DNA of 64,000 bases from NCBI RefSeq assembly GCF_029760955.1, contig NZ_CP121682.1, positions 1,488,001 through 1,552,000 of the forward strand. Direction: 5' to 3'. Position numbers and translations under genes: made by a program. The stretch is from Streptomyces cathayae. Lineage in GTDB: Bacteria > Actinomycetota > Actinomycetes > Streptomycetales > Streptomycetaceae. Below the pieces are notes generated by a model, which had not been told where the DNA came from, searched no databases, and saw only the letters and a list, made by a program, of their open reading frames with translations. Below, one piece after another: positions 8,494 through 17,044 of the stretch; positions within the stretch are counted from its first letter, which is position 1, and every line of letters begins with the position of its first letter.

Positions 8494-8934
8494 ACGTGAC
8501 TCCCCTCGCCCGGGAGAACCGGGCCTGCATGGTGCCGGTGTGATCATCCTGCTGGACGGTACCCCGTTTCCACCAGATACCGGCCAGAAGATCGAACGAC
8601 CGCATCGGAATCGAGCCAGTGGGTCCGGGCTCGGTCACCACCGACAGGTGCCACCGACACAGCCGGACGGTGCCGCATGGGGGCGAGCCACATGGTGGCG
8701 TCCGGTTCGTCGTCGCCGACGTCGGCTGCCCCGGTCACCTCACCGCCACCGACCGTGCCGTCGACGGGCGCCACCGGTGGGCGCCACAGACATAGCCGGA
8801 CGGCGCCACATGGGTGTGAGCCACATTGTGGCGTCCAGGTGGCGTGAAACACACTGCCCGGACGTCGCTCAGGAACCGAATCCGTGAGGGACCCCTGGGG
8901 CGTATCCGTCGTCGCATCGAGGAGCCGTACGGCC
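8494..8934. other. Long regulatory intergenic region before the ABC transporter
   Basis: 441 bp between the divergently oriented lyase gene and transporter operon. No coding signal is present. It holds a pair of about 60-bp direct repeats (listed separately) and is probably the control region of the transporter operon. Confidence 0.6.
8647..8839. repeat. Imperfect ~60-bp direct repeat pair with embedded inverted repeats
   Basis: Copy 1 is 8647-8705 and copy 2 is 8779-8839, offset by about 133 bp. Shared blocks include AGCCGGACGG, then GAGCCACAT and GTGGCGTCC. Each copy contains a dyad GCCAC-N3-GTGGC (GCCACATGGTGGC; GCCACATTGTGGC), and GGTGCCACC/GGCGCCAC variants precede them. The structure suggests a duplicated operator region. 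Confidence 0.65.
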
Positions 8935-10119
8935 ATGCGTAGATCCGTTTTCCTTCCCGCCACCGCGGCCGCGATCGCCGTCGCGTTCACCGCTTCCTGC
9001 TCCAGCCCGGGCAGCAACGCCGCCTCCGGGTCGAAGGAGGTGCAGGTAGCCCTCGTCACCTCCACCAGCGGGCCGCTGGCCTCCTACGGCGAGCAGTACC
9101 TGCAAGGCTTCGAAGCCGGCCTCGACCACGCCACCGAAGGCACCGGCGCCGTCGACGGCATCAAGATCACCGTGCTGAAGGACGACGACGCCGGTGATCC
9201 GGCCAAGGGCGTCTCCCTGGCCAAGAAGCGCATCGGCCAGGGAGTGCCGATCATCGCCGGCACCGCCGCCTCCGGGGTGGCCACCCAGATCGCCCCGGTG
9301 GCGGCACAGAACAAGACGCTGTACATCAGCGGGCCCGCGGCCACCGACGCGCTCACCGGCGTCAACCGCCACACCTTCCGCTCCGGACGCCAGACCTACC
9401 AGGACGTGACGACCGCCAAGAACATCCTGGGCGACTCCCCGGGCAAGAAGGTCGTCGTCCTGGCCCAGGACAGCGCCTTCGGGCAGGCCAACGCCGAGGC
9501 CGTCAAGGCCGTGCTGGGCACCGACGGCACCACGGTGACCTCGGTGCTGGCGCCGCCCAGCGCCACCGATCTGACCCCCGTGGCGAGCAAGGTCAAGGCG
9601 GCCCAGCCGGACATGGTCTTCGTCGCCTGGGCGGGAGACACCGCCCAGTCGATGTGGTCCACCCTGGACCAGCAGGGCGTGCTGGACGCCGCCACCGTCG
9701 TCACCGGCCTGGACATCCGGGCCAGTTACCCGGTCTTCGGCAAGGCCCGCGAGAAGGTCACCCTGCTGGCCCACTACGTGCCCGAGGCCACCAGCACGCC
9801 GGAGGCCGAGGCCATGCGGGCGTACTTCGCGAAGAAGAAGTGGGACGAGGACCTGTTCTCGCCGGACGGCTTCAACGCCGCCCAGATGGTCGTCGAGGCC
9901 GTCAAGGCCGGTGGAGCGGACGGGGACACCGACGCCATGATCAAGGCCCTGGAGGGCTTCACCTTCTCCGGCGTCAAGGGGGAGAACACCGTACGGGCGG
10001 GCGACCACGCACTGCTGCAGCCCACCTTCCAGGCGAAGTTCACCTCGGCCGACCACCCGGAGGTGTCGAAGACCTTCCCCGCCGAGCAGGTCGCGCCCGC
10101 CGAGAAGAAGATCGGCTGA
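8935..10119 (+). CDS. ABC transporter substrate-binding lipoprotein, branched-chain amino acid (Peripla_BP_6) type
   Basis: 394 aa from ATG at 8935 (GGAG about 11 nt upstream). The N-terminus MRRSVFLPATAAAIAVAFTASC is a lipoprotein signal with Cys near residue 22. The mature part begins VQVALVTSTSGPLASYGEQ, the typical opening of type I binding proteins for LivFGHM-like systems. Features such as GVPIIAGTAASGVATQ, DSAFGQANAEAVK and PDMVFVAWAGDT fit the family. It is the first gene of a five-gene transport operon closed by a hydrolase. The ligand is not readable from sequence. The neighbouring polyester genes suggest a hydroxyacid or ester oligomer rather than leucine, which is an inference. 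Confidence 0.88.
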   Translation: MRRSVFLPATAAAIAVAFTASCSSPGSNAASGSKEVQVALVTSTSGPLASYGEQYLQGFEAGLDHATEGTGAVDGIKITVLKDDDAGDPAKGVSLAKKRIGQGVPIIAGTAASGVATQIAPVAAQNKTLYISGPAATDALTGVNRHTFRSGRQTYQDVTTAKNILGDSPGKKVVVLAQDSAFGQANAEAVKAVLGTDGTTVTSVLAPPSATDLTPVASKVKAAQPDMVFVAWAGDTAQSMWSTLDQQGVLDAATVVTGLDIRASYPVFGKAREKVTLLAHYVPEATSTPEAEAMRAYFAKKKWDEDLFSPDGFNAAQMVVEAVKAGGADGDTDAMIKALEGFTFSGVKGENTVRAGDHALLQPTFQAKFTSADHPEVSKTFPAEQVAPAEKKIG

Positions 10120-10122
10120 CGC

Positions 10123-10863
10123 ATGACGCCCGTGCTGCAACTGGACCGGCTCAGCTGGTCGGTCGGCGGAGCCACCATCATCAACGAGGTGTCCCTCGAC
10201 GTGGGCGAGGGGGAACTGCTGGCCGTCATCGGCCCCAACGGGGCCGGAAAGACCTCCCTGTTCAATCTGATCTCCGGCCTGACCTCCCCGACCGGCGGCA
10301 CCATCCGCCTCGACGGTCACGCCGTCACCTCCCTGCCGCCGCACCGGCGCTCCCGCCGGGGTGTCGGGCGGACCTTCCAGTCGTCCTCGGTCTTCTCGAC
10401 CATGACGGTGGCCGAACACGTGGAGCTGGCCGCCCGGTCCGCCGGGGTGCGCCGCGTGAGCGAGGCCGACGTGAGGGGGGTGCTGGCCCGGGTGCGCCTG
10501 GCCGACCGCGGCGCCGGTCTCGCGGCCGGCCTGTCCCACGGCGACAAGCGCAAACTCGAGCTGGCGATGCTTCTCGCGCCCACCCTCGCCGGCGGATCGG
10601 CCGGAGCGCGGCTGATGCTGCTCGACGAGCCGATGGCGGGTGTGGCCGCGGAGGAGACCGGCGAACTCACCGACCTCATCCGCTCCCTGCACCGCGACGA
10701 GGGCCGGACCGTGCTGCTCGTCGAGCATCACATGGAAGTGGTGCTCGGCCTGGCCGACCGGGTCGCCGTCATGCACCACGGGCAGCTGCTCGCCGCCGCG
10801 GCACCGGCCGAGGTCATGGCGAACGCGACCGTCCAGCAGGCCTACCTGGGAGACGAGCTCTGA
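10123..10863 (+). CDS. ABC transporter ATPase, LivG type
   Basis: 246 aa; ATG 3 nt after the binding-protein stop. Walker A GPNGAGKT, a Q-loop region (GRTFQSSSVF), signature LSHGDKRKLELAMLLA, Walker B LMLLDEPMAG and the switch His (VEHHMEVV) are all present. The signature is the LSHG variant common in LivG-type ATPases. It forms the heteromeric ATPase pair with the next gene, energising uptake by the two permeases downstream. Confidence 0.92.
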   Translation: MTPVLQLDRLSWSVGGATIINEVSLDVGEGELLAVIGPNGAGKTSLFNLISGLTSPTGGTIRLDGHAVTSLPPHRRSRRGVGRTFQSSSVFSTMTVAEHVELAARSAGVRRVSEADVRGVLARVRLADRGAGLAAGLSHGDKRKLELAMLLAPTLAGGSAGARLMLLDEPMAGVAAEETGELTDLIRSLHRDEGRTVLLVEHHMEVVLGLADRVAVMHHGQLLAAAAPAEVMANATVQQAYLGDEL

Positions 10864-11603
10864 TGTCCTCTCCACCGATACTCACCGTCAGCGGCCTCGA
10901 GGTGGACATCTCCGGGTCGCACATCCTCAAGGGCATCGGTTTCGACGTCCCGGCCTCCGGGGTGACCGCCCTGCTGGGGCGCAACGGCGTCGGCAAGACC
11001 ACCACGATCCGCGCGGTCCTCGGACTGCTGCCCGACGGCGGACGGGTGACCGCGGGCCGCGTCACCTTCGACGGCCACGACATCACCGCCGAGCCCACCC
11101 ACCGCACGATCCGCCGCGGCATCGGCTACGCCCCCGAAGACCGCGGGATCTTCGCCGGCCTGACCGTCGCCGAGAACCTCGCCCTGGCCGAACGCCCGGG
11201 CAGCGCCCACCACTACGACCTCGTGCACGACCTGTTCCCCGAACTCGCCACCCGCAGCGGCCAGCGCGCCGGCACCCTGTCCGGCGGCCAGCAGCAGATG
11301 GTCGCCCTCGCCCGGACCCTGCTCAACGACAACGCCCTGGTCGTCGTCGACGAGCCCACCAAGGGCCTGGCTCCCCGCGTGGTCACCGAGGCCACCGAGG
11401 TCCTGGAGCGCGCCGCGGAGCGGGTGCCGCTCCTGCTCGTCGAACAGAACCTCGCCGTCGTCCGCCGACTGGCCCGCAGCGCCGTCGTGCTGGACGCCGG
11501 ACAGGTGGTGCACACCGGGGACGCGCGCGAACTGCTCGCCGACGCGGAGCGGACGACCGCGCTGCTGGGTGTCGGCAGTCACTCGAGCAACGGAGCCGCC
11601 TGA
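10863..11603 (+). CDS. ABC transporter ATPase, LivF type
   Basis: 246 aa; ATG overlaps the previous stop by one base (TGATG). Walker A GRNGVGKTTT, Q-loop region GIGYAPEDRGIF, signature LSGGQQQMVALARTL, Walker B ALVVVDEPTKGLAP and switch VEQNL mark a complete LivF-type subunit. Expression is coupled to the neighbouring transporter genes. Confidence 0.92.
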   Translation: MSSPPILTVSGLEVDISGSHILKGIGFDVPASGVTALLGRNGVGKTTTIRAVLGLLPDGGRVTAGRVTFDGHDITAEPTHRTIRRGIGYAPEDRGIFAGLTVAENLALAERPGSAHHYDLVHDLFPELATRSGQRAGTLSGGQQQMVALARTLLNDNALVVVDEPTKGLAPRVVTEATEVLERAAERVPLLLVEQNLAVVRRLARSAVVLDAGQVVHTGDARELLADAERTTALLGVGSHSSNGAA

Positions 11604-12529
11604 TGGACACCCTCGTCCTGCTCACCCTGACCGGTCTCGGTCTGGGAGCCCTGTACTTCCTCATCGCCTCCGGTCTGGCCCTGATCTTCGGGCTGATGGA
11701 CGTGCTGAACTTCGCGCACGGCGCGTTCCTCACCGTCGCCGGCTACACCGCCTGGCGCACCGCCGAGACGGTCGGCGGGGTCCCGGGGCTGCTGCTGGCG
11801 GCCGTGGTGGGCACGGTCACCGGCCTCGCCCTGGCGGTGGTGGTGGAGCTGGTCCTCATCCGGCGGCTGTACGGCCGGGTCAGGGAGCAGATCCTGGTCA
11901 CCGTCGGGCTCTCGCTGGCCATTCCCGCGGCGGTACAGACCGTCTGGGGCGCCGACGCCCGCACCTTCCCGGTGCCGGACGCGCTGAGCGGCACCGTCGG
12001 GGTGCTCGGCGCCCGGGTGCCCGTCAACCGCTTCCTGCTGATCGCGGTGGCGGTGCTCGTTCTCTTCGGCGTCCAGCTGTTCCTGACCCGTACCCGCTAC
12101 GGGCTCATCGTCCGCGCCGGGGTCGAGGACCGGGCGATGGTGACGGCGCTGGGCATCGACGTCACCCGGGCCTTCACCCTCGTCTTCGCGCTCGGCGGTG
12201 CCCTGGCGGGGCTCGCCGGCGTGCTGGGCGGCATCTACTTCGGCTCGCTCTCCCCTCATCAGGGGACCTCACTGCTCATCTTCGCCTTCGTCGTCGTGAT
12301 CATCGGCGGTCTCGGCTCGATCCCCGGCGTCGCGCTGTCCGCACTCAGCGTGGGCCTGGTGCAGCAGTACGCCAACTACTACGCGGGCGGTTACGGCGAC
12401 CTCGCCGTCATCATCCTGCTCGCCGCCGTGGTGCTGGCCCGGCCGAAGGCCGGCACCGACTCGCCGCTGCTGCGGCTGCGGCGCGCGCTCACCGCACCCC
12501 GGGCACAGTCCGCAGGAGGCACGGCATGA
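11603..12529 (+). CDS. ABC transporter permease, LivH type
   Basis: 308 aa; ATG overlaps the upstream TGA by one base. It is a polytopic membrane protein opening with LGLGALYFLIASGLALIFGLMDVLNFAHGAF, the hallmark LivH/LivM region (split here only for reading). The ATPase-contact loop is near TALGIDVTRAFTLVFALGGALAGLAG. Its stop overlaps the start of the second permease. Confidence 0.9.
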   Translation: MDTLVLLTLTGLGLGALYFLIASGLALIFGLMDVLNFAHGAFLTVAGYTAWRTAETVGGVPGLLLAAVVGTVTGLALAVVVELVLIRRLYGRVREQILVTVGLSLAIPAAVQTVWGADARTFPVPDALSGTVGVLGARVPVNRFLLIAVAVLVLFGVQLFLTRTRYGLIVRAGVEDRAMVTALGIDVTRAFTLVFALGGALAGLAGVLGGIYFGSLSPHQGTSLLIFAFVVVIIGGLGSIPGVALSALSVGLVQQYANYYAGGYGDLAVIILLAAVVLARPKAGTDSPLLRLRRALTAPRAQSAGGTA

Positions 12530-13587
12530 CCGACACCCGTACCCCGCGGGCGATGCCCGCCGCCGCACCGGTGAAGCAGTCCGCACCACCGCGGGCCGGG
12601 CGACTGCGGCGGGCCCGGTCGGTGACCGTCCCGGCCGCCGTGCTGCTGGTGCTCGCACTGCTGCCGTACTCGGCGGTGGAGATCCCCGTCCTCCTCGACG
12701 GCCCGGTCAACTCCCCGGGATCACTGCAGCTGTTCGCGCTCTGCCTGGTCTTCGGCGCGCTCGCGCTCGGCTACGACCTGATGTTCGGCCGCACCGGGCT
12801 GCTGTCCTTCGGCCACGCCCTGTACATCGCCGGCGGCGCCTACGGCACACAGCTGGCGATGGCCGAACTCGGCCTCGGTCTGCTGCCCGCAGCCCTGCTC
12901 ACCCTGGTTCTCGGCACGGTGGCCGCCCTCGTCCTCGGCGCCATCTCGTTGCGCACGCTCGCCCTCGGCGGCGTCGGCTTCGCCATGGTCACCCTGGCCT
13001 TCGCCCAGGCGGGGGCGATCTGGGTGGAACGCAACCCCGGTGGTCTCACCGGCGGCGAGGAGGGCCTGCCGCTGTACACCGACGGGGTGCCGGCAGCGCT
13101 GGTCGGCGTGCAGAACACCGTCCACATCTACTGGCTCGCCCTCGCCTACCTGGCCCTGGTCGCCACCGTCGTGTGGATCGCCACCGCCCGCCCGGTCGGC
13201 CGCGTCTGGCAGGGGATCCGCGACAACGAACAGCGCGTCGCGGTCCTCGGCCGCAGCCCGTTCGCCTACAAGCTCGGTGCCTTCACCCTCGCTTCCGCGC
13301 TCGCCCTGCTCGGCGGCGTGCTGCACCTCCTGGTCACCGCGGGCGCCACTCCGCACACCTCCACCTCGGAGTTCACGCTCACCCTGCTGGTCATGGCGGT
13401 GCTGGGCGGCAGCGGCACCCGCTGGGGGCCGATCGTCGGCGGGGTGCTCTTCACCTACCTCGACCAGCGGCTCGGTGGCTGGAACCTCGGCGTGGAGCCC
13501 ATGCTGATCCTGGGTGCGCTCTTCGTCATCGCCGTCTACGCGGCCCCCGGCGGCATCACCGCCCTGGGCCGGAGGAGGAGTTCATGA
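12526..13587 (+). CDS. ABC transporter permease, LivM type
   Basis: 353 aa; ATGA overlap with the preceding gene. A proline/arginine-rich N-terminal tail of about 45 residues precedes the membrane part. GYDLMFGRTGLLSFGHALY is the LivM counterpart of the LivH hallmark, and GIRDNEQRVAVLGRSPFAYKL is the ATPase-coupling loop. It is translationally coupled to the hydrolase gene that follows, which is not a usual component of amino-acid transport operons. Confidence 0.9.
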   Translation: MTDTRTPRAMPAAAPVKQSAPPRAGRLRRARSVTVPAAVLLVLALLPYSAVEIPVLLDGPVNSPGSLQLFALCLVFGALALGYDLMFGRTGLLSFGHALYIAGGAYGTQLAMAELGLGLLPAALLTLVLGTVAALVLGAISLRTLALGGVGFAMVTLAFAQAGAIWVERNPGGLTGGEEGLPLYTDGVPAALVGVQNTVHIYWLALAYLALVATVVWIATARPVGRVWQGIRDNEQRVAVLGRSPFAYKLGAFTLASALALLGGVLHLLVTAGATPHTSTSEFTLTLLVMAVLGGSGTRWGPIVGGVLFTYLDQRLGGWNLGVEPMLILGALFVIAVYAAPGGITALGRRRSS

Positions 13588-14483
13588 CCGCGTCCGTCCG
13601 AGGCGTCGTGCAGAGTCTCACCGTCCCGGTGGACGGCGGCGAACTCGCCGTCACCCGGTGGCCGGGCGACGGCCCGCCGGTCATCGCGCTGCACGGCATC
13701 ACCGCCAACTCCCTGGCCTTCACCGCCGTGGCCGAAGCGCTGCCCGACGCCGATTTCCACGCTCCCGACCTGCGGGGCCGGGCCGCCAGCGCGGCTCTGC
13801 CCGGCCCGTACGGCCTGACCGCCCACGTCCGCGACGTCCTCGCGCTGCTCGACCACCTCGGCCGGCGGCAGGCGGTGCTCCTCGGCCACTCCATGGGCGC
13901 TTTCGTCGCCGCCCTGGCCGCCGCCCGGCACCCGGAGCGCTTCCCGCGCGTGGTCCTGGTCGACGGCGGCCTGGGCTTCCCCGCTCCCCCGGGCACCGAC
14001 ATCGACACACTGCTGCAGGCCGTCATCGGCCCGGCGATGGACCGGCTGTCGATGACCTTCGAAGACCGGGAGGCCTACCTCGAGTTCTTCCGGGCCCACC
14101 CCGCGCTCGGCCCGCACTGGAGCCCGCAGCTGGCCGCCTACGTCGACCGCGACCTCACGGGCCGCTCACCCGAGCTGCGCAGCAGCTGCGTGCTCGACGC
14201 GGTACGCGCGGACGGCGCCGGTGTGCTCGGTGACCCCGAAGTCCTGGCCGCCGTCCATCAGCCGCAGGTGCACGGCACCCTGCTGTGGGCCGAACGCGGC
14301 CTGCTCGACGAACCGCAGGGCCTCTACGATCCGGCCCGTGTCGCCGCGGCCGCCCTCGACCCCGACCGGATGCCCACCCGGTGCATCGGCGACACCAACC
14401 ACTACTCGATCCTGTACCCGCCGGCCGCCGGCGAAGTCGCGGACGCCGTGCGGGCCTCGACACCCGCTTCGGGCGGGTGGTGA
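13584..14483 (+). CDS. Alpha/beta hydrolase in the transporter operon
   Basis: 299 aa; ATG overlaps the LivM stop (ATGA). Oxyanion-hole motif ALHGITANS, nucleophile elbow GHSMGAF, and a candidate catalytic His in GDTNHYSIL near the C-terminus. No signal peptide is present, so it acts in the cytoplasm. Position as last gene of an uptake operon suggests that it hydrolyses the imported compound. Given the depolymerase and hydroxybutyrate genes nearby, an intracellular 3-hydroxybutyrate oligomer hydrolase is a reasonable hypothesis; generic esterase is the safe call. Confidence 0.85.
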   Translation: MTASVRGVVQSLTVPVDGGELAVTRWPGDGPPVIALHGITANSLAFTAVAEALPDADFHAPDLRGRAASAALPGPYGLTAHVRDVLALLDHLGRRQAVLLGHSMGAFVAALAAARHPERFPRVVLVDGGLGFPAPPGTDIDTLLQAVIGPAMDRLSMTFEDREAYLEFFRAHPALGPHWSPQLAAYVDRDLTGRSPELRSSCVLDAVRADGAGVLGDPEVLAAVHQPQVHGTLLWAERGLLDEPQGLYDPARVAAAALDPDRMPTRCIGDTNHYSILYPPAAGEVADAVRASTPASGGW

Positions 14484-14914
14484 GACGCGCCGGACGCGGG
14501 AGTCCGGCCGGCACCGGCCCGGTCCCGGTGTCGACGCCTTCGGTTCCGCCCCCGCGGCCCGGAGCGTGAACACGACGGTCACCGCCTCGGGTTCACGCTC
14601 CGGGCTCCGCTTCTTCAGGGCTTCTTCAGGCCCACCGCCCCGGCGGCGTGGGCCTGCTCGCGGGTGACGGCCGCGGAGTCGGGGAAGTTCCGGGGGGGTC
14701 GGTTCGCCGGCCCGGCCGTCCACCGGACAGTGGTTCTCGCCGCCGGGCAGGTGGTCCCGCACACGCGCCGAGTGGGCTCGATCGGCCTGCGGCCCGCTGT
14801 CCCGGGCTTCTCGGTCAGCCATGATCGAGGCATGGCACAAGGCGGCCCTTGGATCTCTCGACTCCCGCTTTCGATCTGGAGATCGGACCCATGGCGCCGA
14901 TCGCCGGATCCGGC
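14484..14914. other. Convergent intergenic region after the transporter operon
   Basis: Contains the strong hairpin at 14557-14605 and, next to it, a tandem CTTCTTCAGG pair at about 14611-14630. The remaining ~280 bp show no gene that I can support. Confidence 0.6.
14557..14605 (+). terminator. Hairpin terminator of the ABC transporter operon
   Basis: CCCGGAGCGTGAAC (14558-14571) is perfectly complementary to GTTCACGCTCCGGG (14591-14604), with one more G-C pair outside, giving a 15-bp stem and a 19-nt loop. There is no long T-run, as is usual in GC-rich actinomycetes. Confidence 0.75.
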
Positions 14915-16858
14915 TCAGTGGCCGGGATTCCGGTTCCGGGCGAGGTGGTGCAGGCTCAGGGCGACCTGGATCTCCAGGGCCCTGCCGGGTGTGTTCCAGT
15001 CGGGGCCGAGGAGTTGGGCGACCCGGTCGAGGCGCTGGACCACGGTGTTGACGTGGACGTGCAGGGCGTCCTTGGCCTTGGCGAGGCTGGCGCCGTGGTC
15101 GTAGTAGGCGCCGAGGGTGCGGGCGAGTTCGGTGCCGCGCTGGGCGTCGTAGGCGAGGACGGGGCCCAGGACGCGGTCCACGTATCCGTGGATGTCCGCC
15201 CGGTCGCCGAGGAGCACCCCGAGGAAGCCGAGGTCGGCCAGACCGGCGCCGGTGCCGGTGCGGCCGAGTGCTTCGAGGGCTTCCAGGCAGCGGCGTGCCT
15301 CGTCGTAGGTGCCGGGGAGGTGTTCGGGGGCCGTGCCGGGGCCGGCTGCCCCGACGGTGACGGGGGTGCCCAGGCCCCGGGAGAGGCCTTGGGCGAGTTC
15401 CTGGGCGAGGGGACCCGGGGTCGGGGTGGGGGCGAGCAGGACGGTGTGCCCGTTGCGGGTGCCGGCCAGGCCGCCGAGCGTGCGGGCACGGCGTGCCGCC
15501 TCGGTCAGCAGGCGTGAGCGCAGGTCCGGGTCGCAGTTGAGGACGAGTACCGCGTGCGGCTGGGCGAGGTTGATGTCCAGCTTCCTGGCGCGCAGCGTCA
15601 GGCTGCCGGTGTTGCGGTGGCTCCCGGGGGGTTGGGCGGTGAGCAGGTCGTCGAGGAGTTCGCCGCGCACCCGGTCCTCGGCCTCGGCCACGGACCGGCG
15701 CAGGAGCAGCAGGAGGGCGGTGACCATGCCGGCCCGTTCGAACAGGCGCCGGTCGGCGTCGGTGAGGTCGGCCCGGCCGGTGAGCACCAGGCTGCCGAGG
15801 AGTTCCGGGCCGGCCAGGACGGCGCACACCCAGTTGCCGCCGACGGGGACGGCCCGGCCGCCTCGGCGGGAGGCTTCGATGCCCTGTTCGGGCGGGCGGA
15901 CCGGGCCGGTGCCCAGGCGGGCGAGTTCGGTGCCGTCCGCGTCGTGCACGGCCAGGCCGCCGCCGAGGAGGGCGGCGATCTCGCGGGTGACGTCGTCGAC
16001 GTCGCCGCCTCTGAGGACCAGGTCGGTGAGCCGGTCGTGGGCGTCGGCCGCGCGGTGCAGGTCTTCGCTGTGGGCCCGGGCCGTTTCGTTGGCGGCGTTC
16101 AGCTCGACCAGCGCGGAGCGGGTCTCCTCCAGCAGGCGGGCGCCGTCGATGGCCACGGCGGCGTGGTCGGCCAGGGAGGAGAGCAGGGCGATGGCCTCGG
16201 GGGTGAACTCGCGCGGGGCGCGGTCTCCGGCGAACAGGACGCCGATCACCCGCCGGCCGACGCGCAGGGGGACGCCGAGGATGCCGCGCAGGCCCTCCTC
16301 GTCGACGCCCTCGTCGATGGTTCCGGTGTGCTTGAAACGGCGGTCGGTGCGGTAGTCGGGGCTCGCGTAGGGGCGGGCGGTCTGTGCGACCAGACCACCG
16401 AGTCCTTCCCCGAGGGCGAGGCGCAGTTGCTGGAACTTGGCGGAGACCGAGCCGGCGGTCACCCGCATGAACGTGTCGCCGGCCGTGGGGTCGTTCAGCG
16501 TCATGTACGCGGTGTCGGTGCCCAGCAGGGTTCTGGCCCGGTGCACGATGGCCCGCAGTACGGCGTCCGGGTCGCGCAGTGCGGCCAGGTCGCTCGCGGT
16601 GTCGAAGAGGGCGGCGAGCTCGGCCTCCCGGCGCCGGCGCTGGGTCAGGGTCCGGTGGATGTCCAGCGCGGTCCGGGTGGCCTCGTCGAGGACGGCCTGC
16701 TCGCTCGGGTCGGCTCCGGCCGCGCGGGCCCGGGCCGCGGGCTGGGCCAGGCGTTCGGCGGGTGCGTCGGCGGCGAGCAGGTCGAGCAGCTGCCGGAGTG
16801 CCGCCGTCGCCGTGTGGGAGGGGTCGCCGCCGACGGTCGCGGGGCTCACGGGGGGCAT
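14915..16858 (-). CDS. GAF-domain PucR-type transcriptional regulator
   Basis: 647 aa; ATG at 16858 with GGAGGGAGG about 8 nt upstream. Residues ~85-235 form a GAF-like sensor domain (AALFDTASDLAALRDPDAVLR ... GILGVPLRVGRRVIGVLF split). A central PucR/GGDEF-like region follows, and the C-terminus has the PucR helix-turn-helix (DALHVHVNTVVQRLDRVAQLLG). Such regulators usually control adjacent catabolic operons in response to a small acid. It lies between the transporter operon and the symporter/dehydrogenase genes, so it probably controls one or both. Confidence 0.88.
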   Translation of the reverse strand: MPPVSPATVGGDPSHTATAALRQLLDLLAADAPAERLAQPAARARAAGADPSEQAVLDEATRTALDIHRTLTQRRRREAELAALFDTASDLAALRDPDAVLRAIVHRARTLLGTDTAYMTLNDPTAGDTFMRVTAGSVSAKFQQLRLALGEGLGGLVAQTARPYASPDYRTDRRFKHTGTIDEGVDEEGLRGILGVPLRVGRRVIGVLFAGDRAPREFTPEAIALLSSLADHAAVAIDGARLLEETRSALVELNAANETARAHSEDLHRAADAHDRLTDLVLRGGDVDDVTREIAALLGGGLAVHDADGTELARLGTGPVRPPEQGIEASRRGGRAVPVGGNWVCAVLAGPELLGSLVLTGRADLTDADRRLFERAGMVTALLLLLRRSVAEAEDRVRGELLDDLLTAQPPGSHRNTGSLTLRARKLDINLAQPHAVLVLNCDPDLRSRLLTEAARRARTLGGLAGTRNGHTVLLAPTPTPGPLAQELAQGLSRGLGTPVTVGAAGPGTAPEHLPGTYDEARRCLEALEALGRTGTGAGLADLGFLGVLLGDRADIHGYVDRVLGPVLAYDAQRGTELARTLGAYYDHGASLAKAKDALHVHVNTVVQRLDRVAQLLGPDWNTPGRALEIQVALSLHHLARNRNPGH

Positions 16859-16996
16859 GGGGCGGTCCTCCCTCCAGCGTGTGCGGCTGGTGTGTGGATG
16901 GGCTGTGGCGGGCCCGCGCGGCGGGCGCGGTGTCTGCGGACGGGCATGCCGCGGTCCGCCCGTTCACTCTCGCACGGGGCGGACCGCGACACGGTG

Positions 16997-17044
16997 GCCT
17001 CTGGGCCCTTGGGCTTCCGGGCCTTCGGGCCTCTGGGCCTCTAG
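16997..17044. repeat. Six tandem 8-nt units at the end of the symporter gene
   Basis: GCCTCTGG, GCCCTTGG, GCTTCCGG, GCCTTCGG, GCCTCTGG and GCCTCTAG follow one another without gaps. The last unit contains the stop codon of the minus-strand symporter gene. It is a short degenerate microsatellite of unknown role. Confidence 0.7.

Noticed and set aside
8935..14483. Urea or leucine transporter assignment
   Set aside because: No urease or amino-acid genes adjoin it, and the coupled alpha/beta hydrolase and polyester genes fit neither.
14166..16967. 933-residue minus-strand open frame over the hydrolase and regulator
   Set aside because: Composition is Arg/Pro-rich and domain-free, and it overlaps two well-supported genes.
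16997..17044. CRISPR-like array (also considered for 36311-36345)
   Set aside because: Units are 7-8 nt without spacers; these are simple tandem repeats. No cas gene is present.
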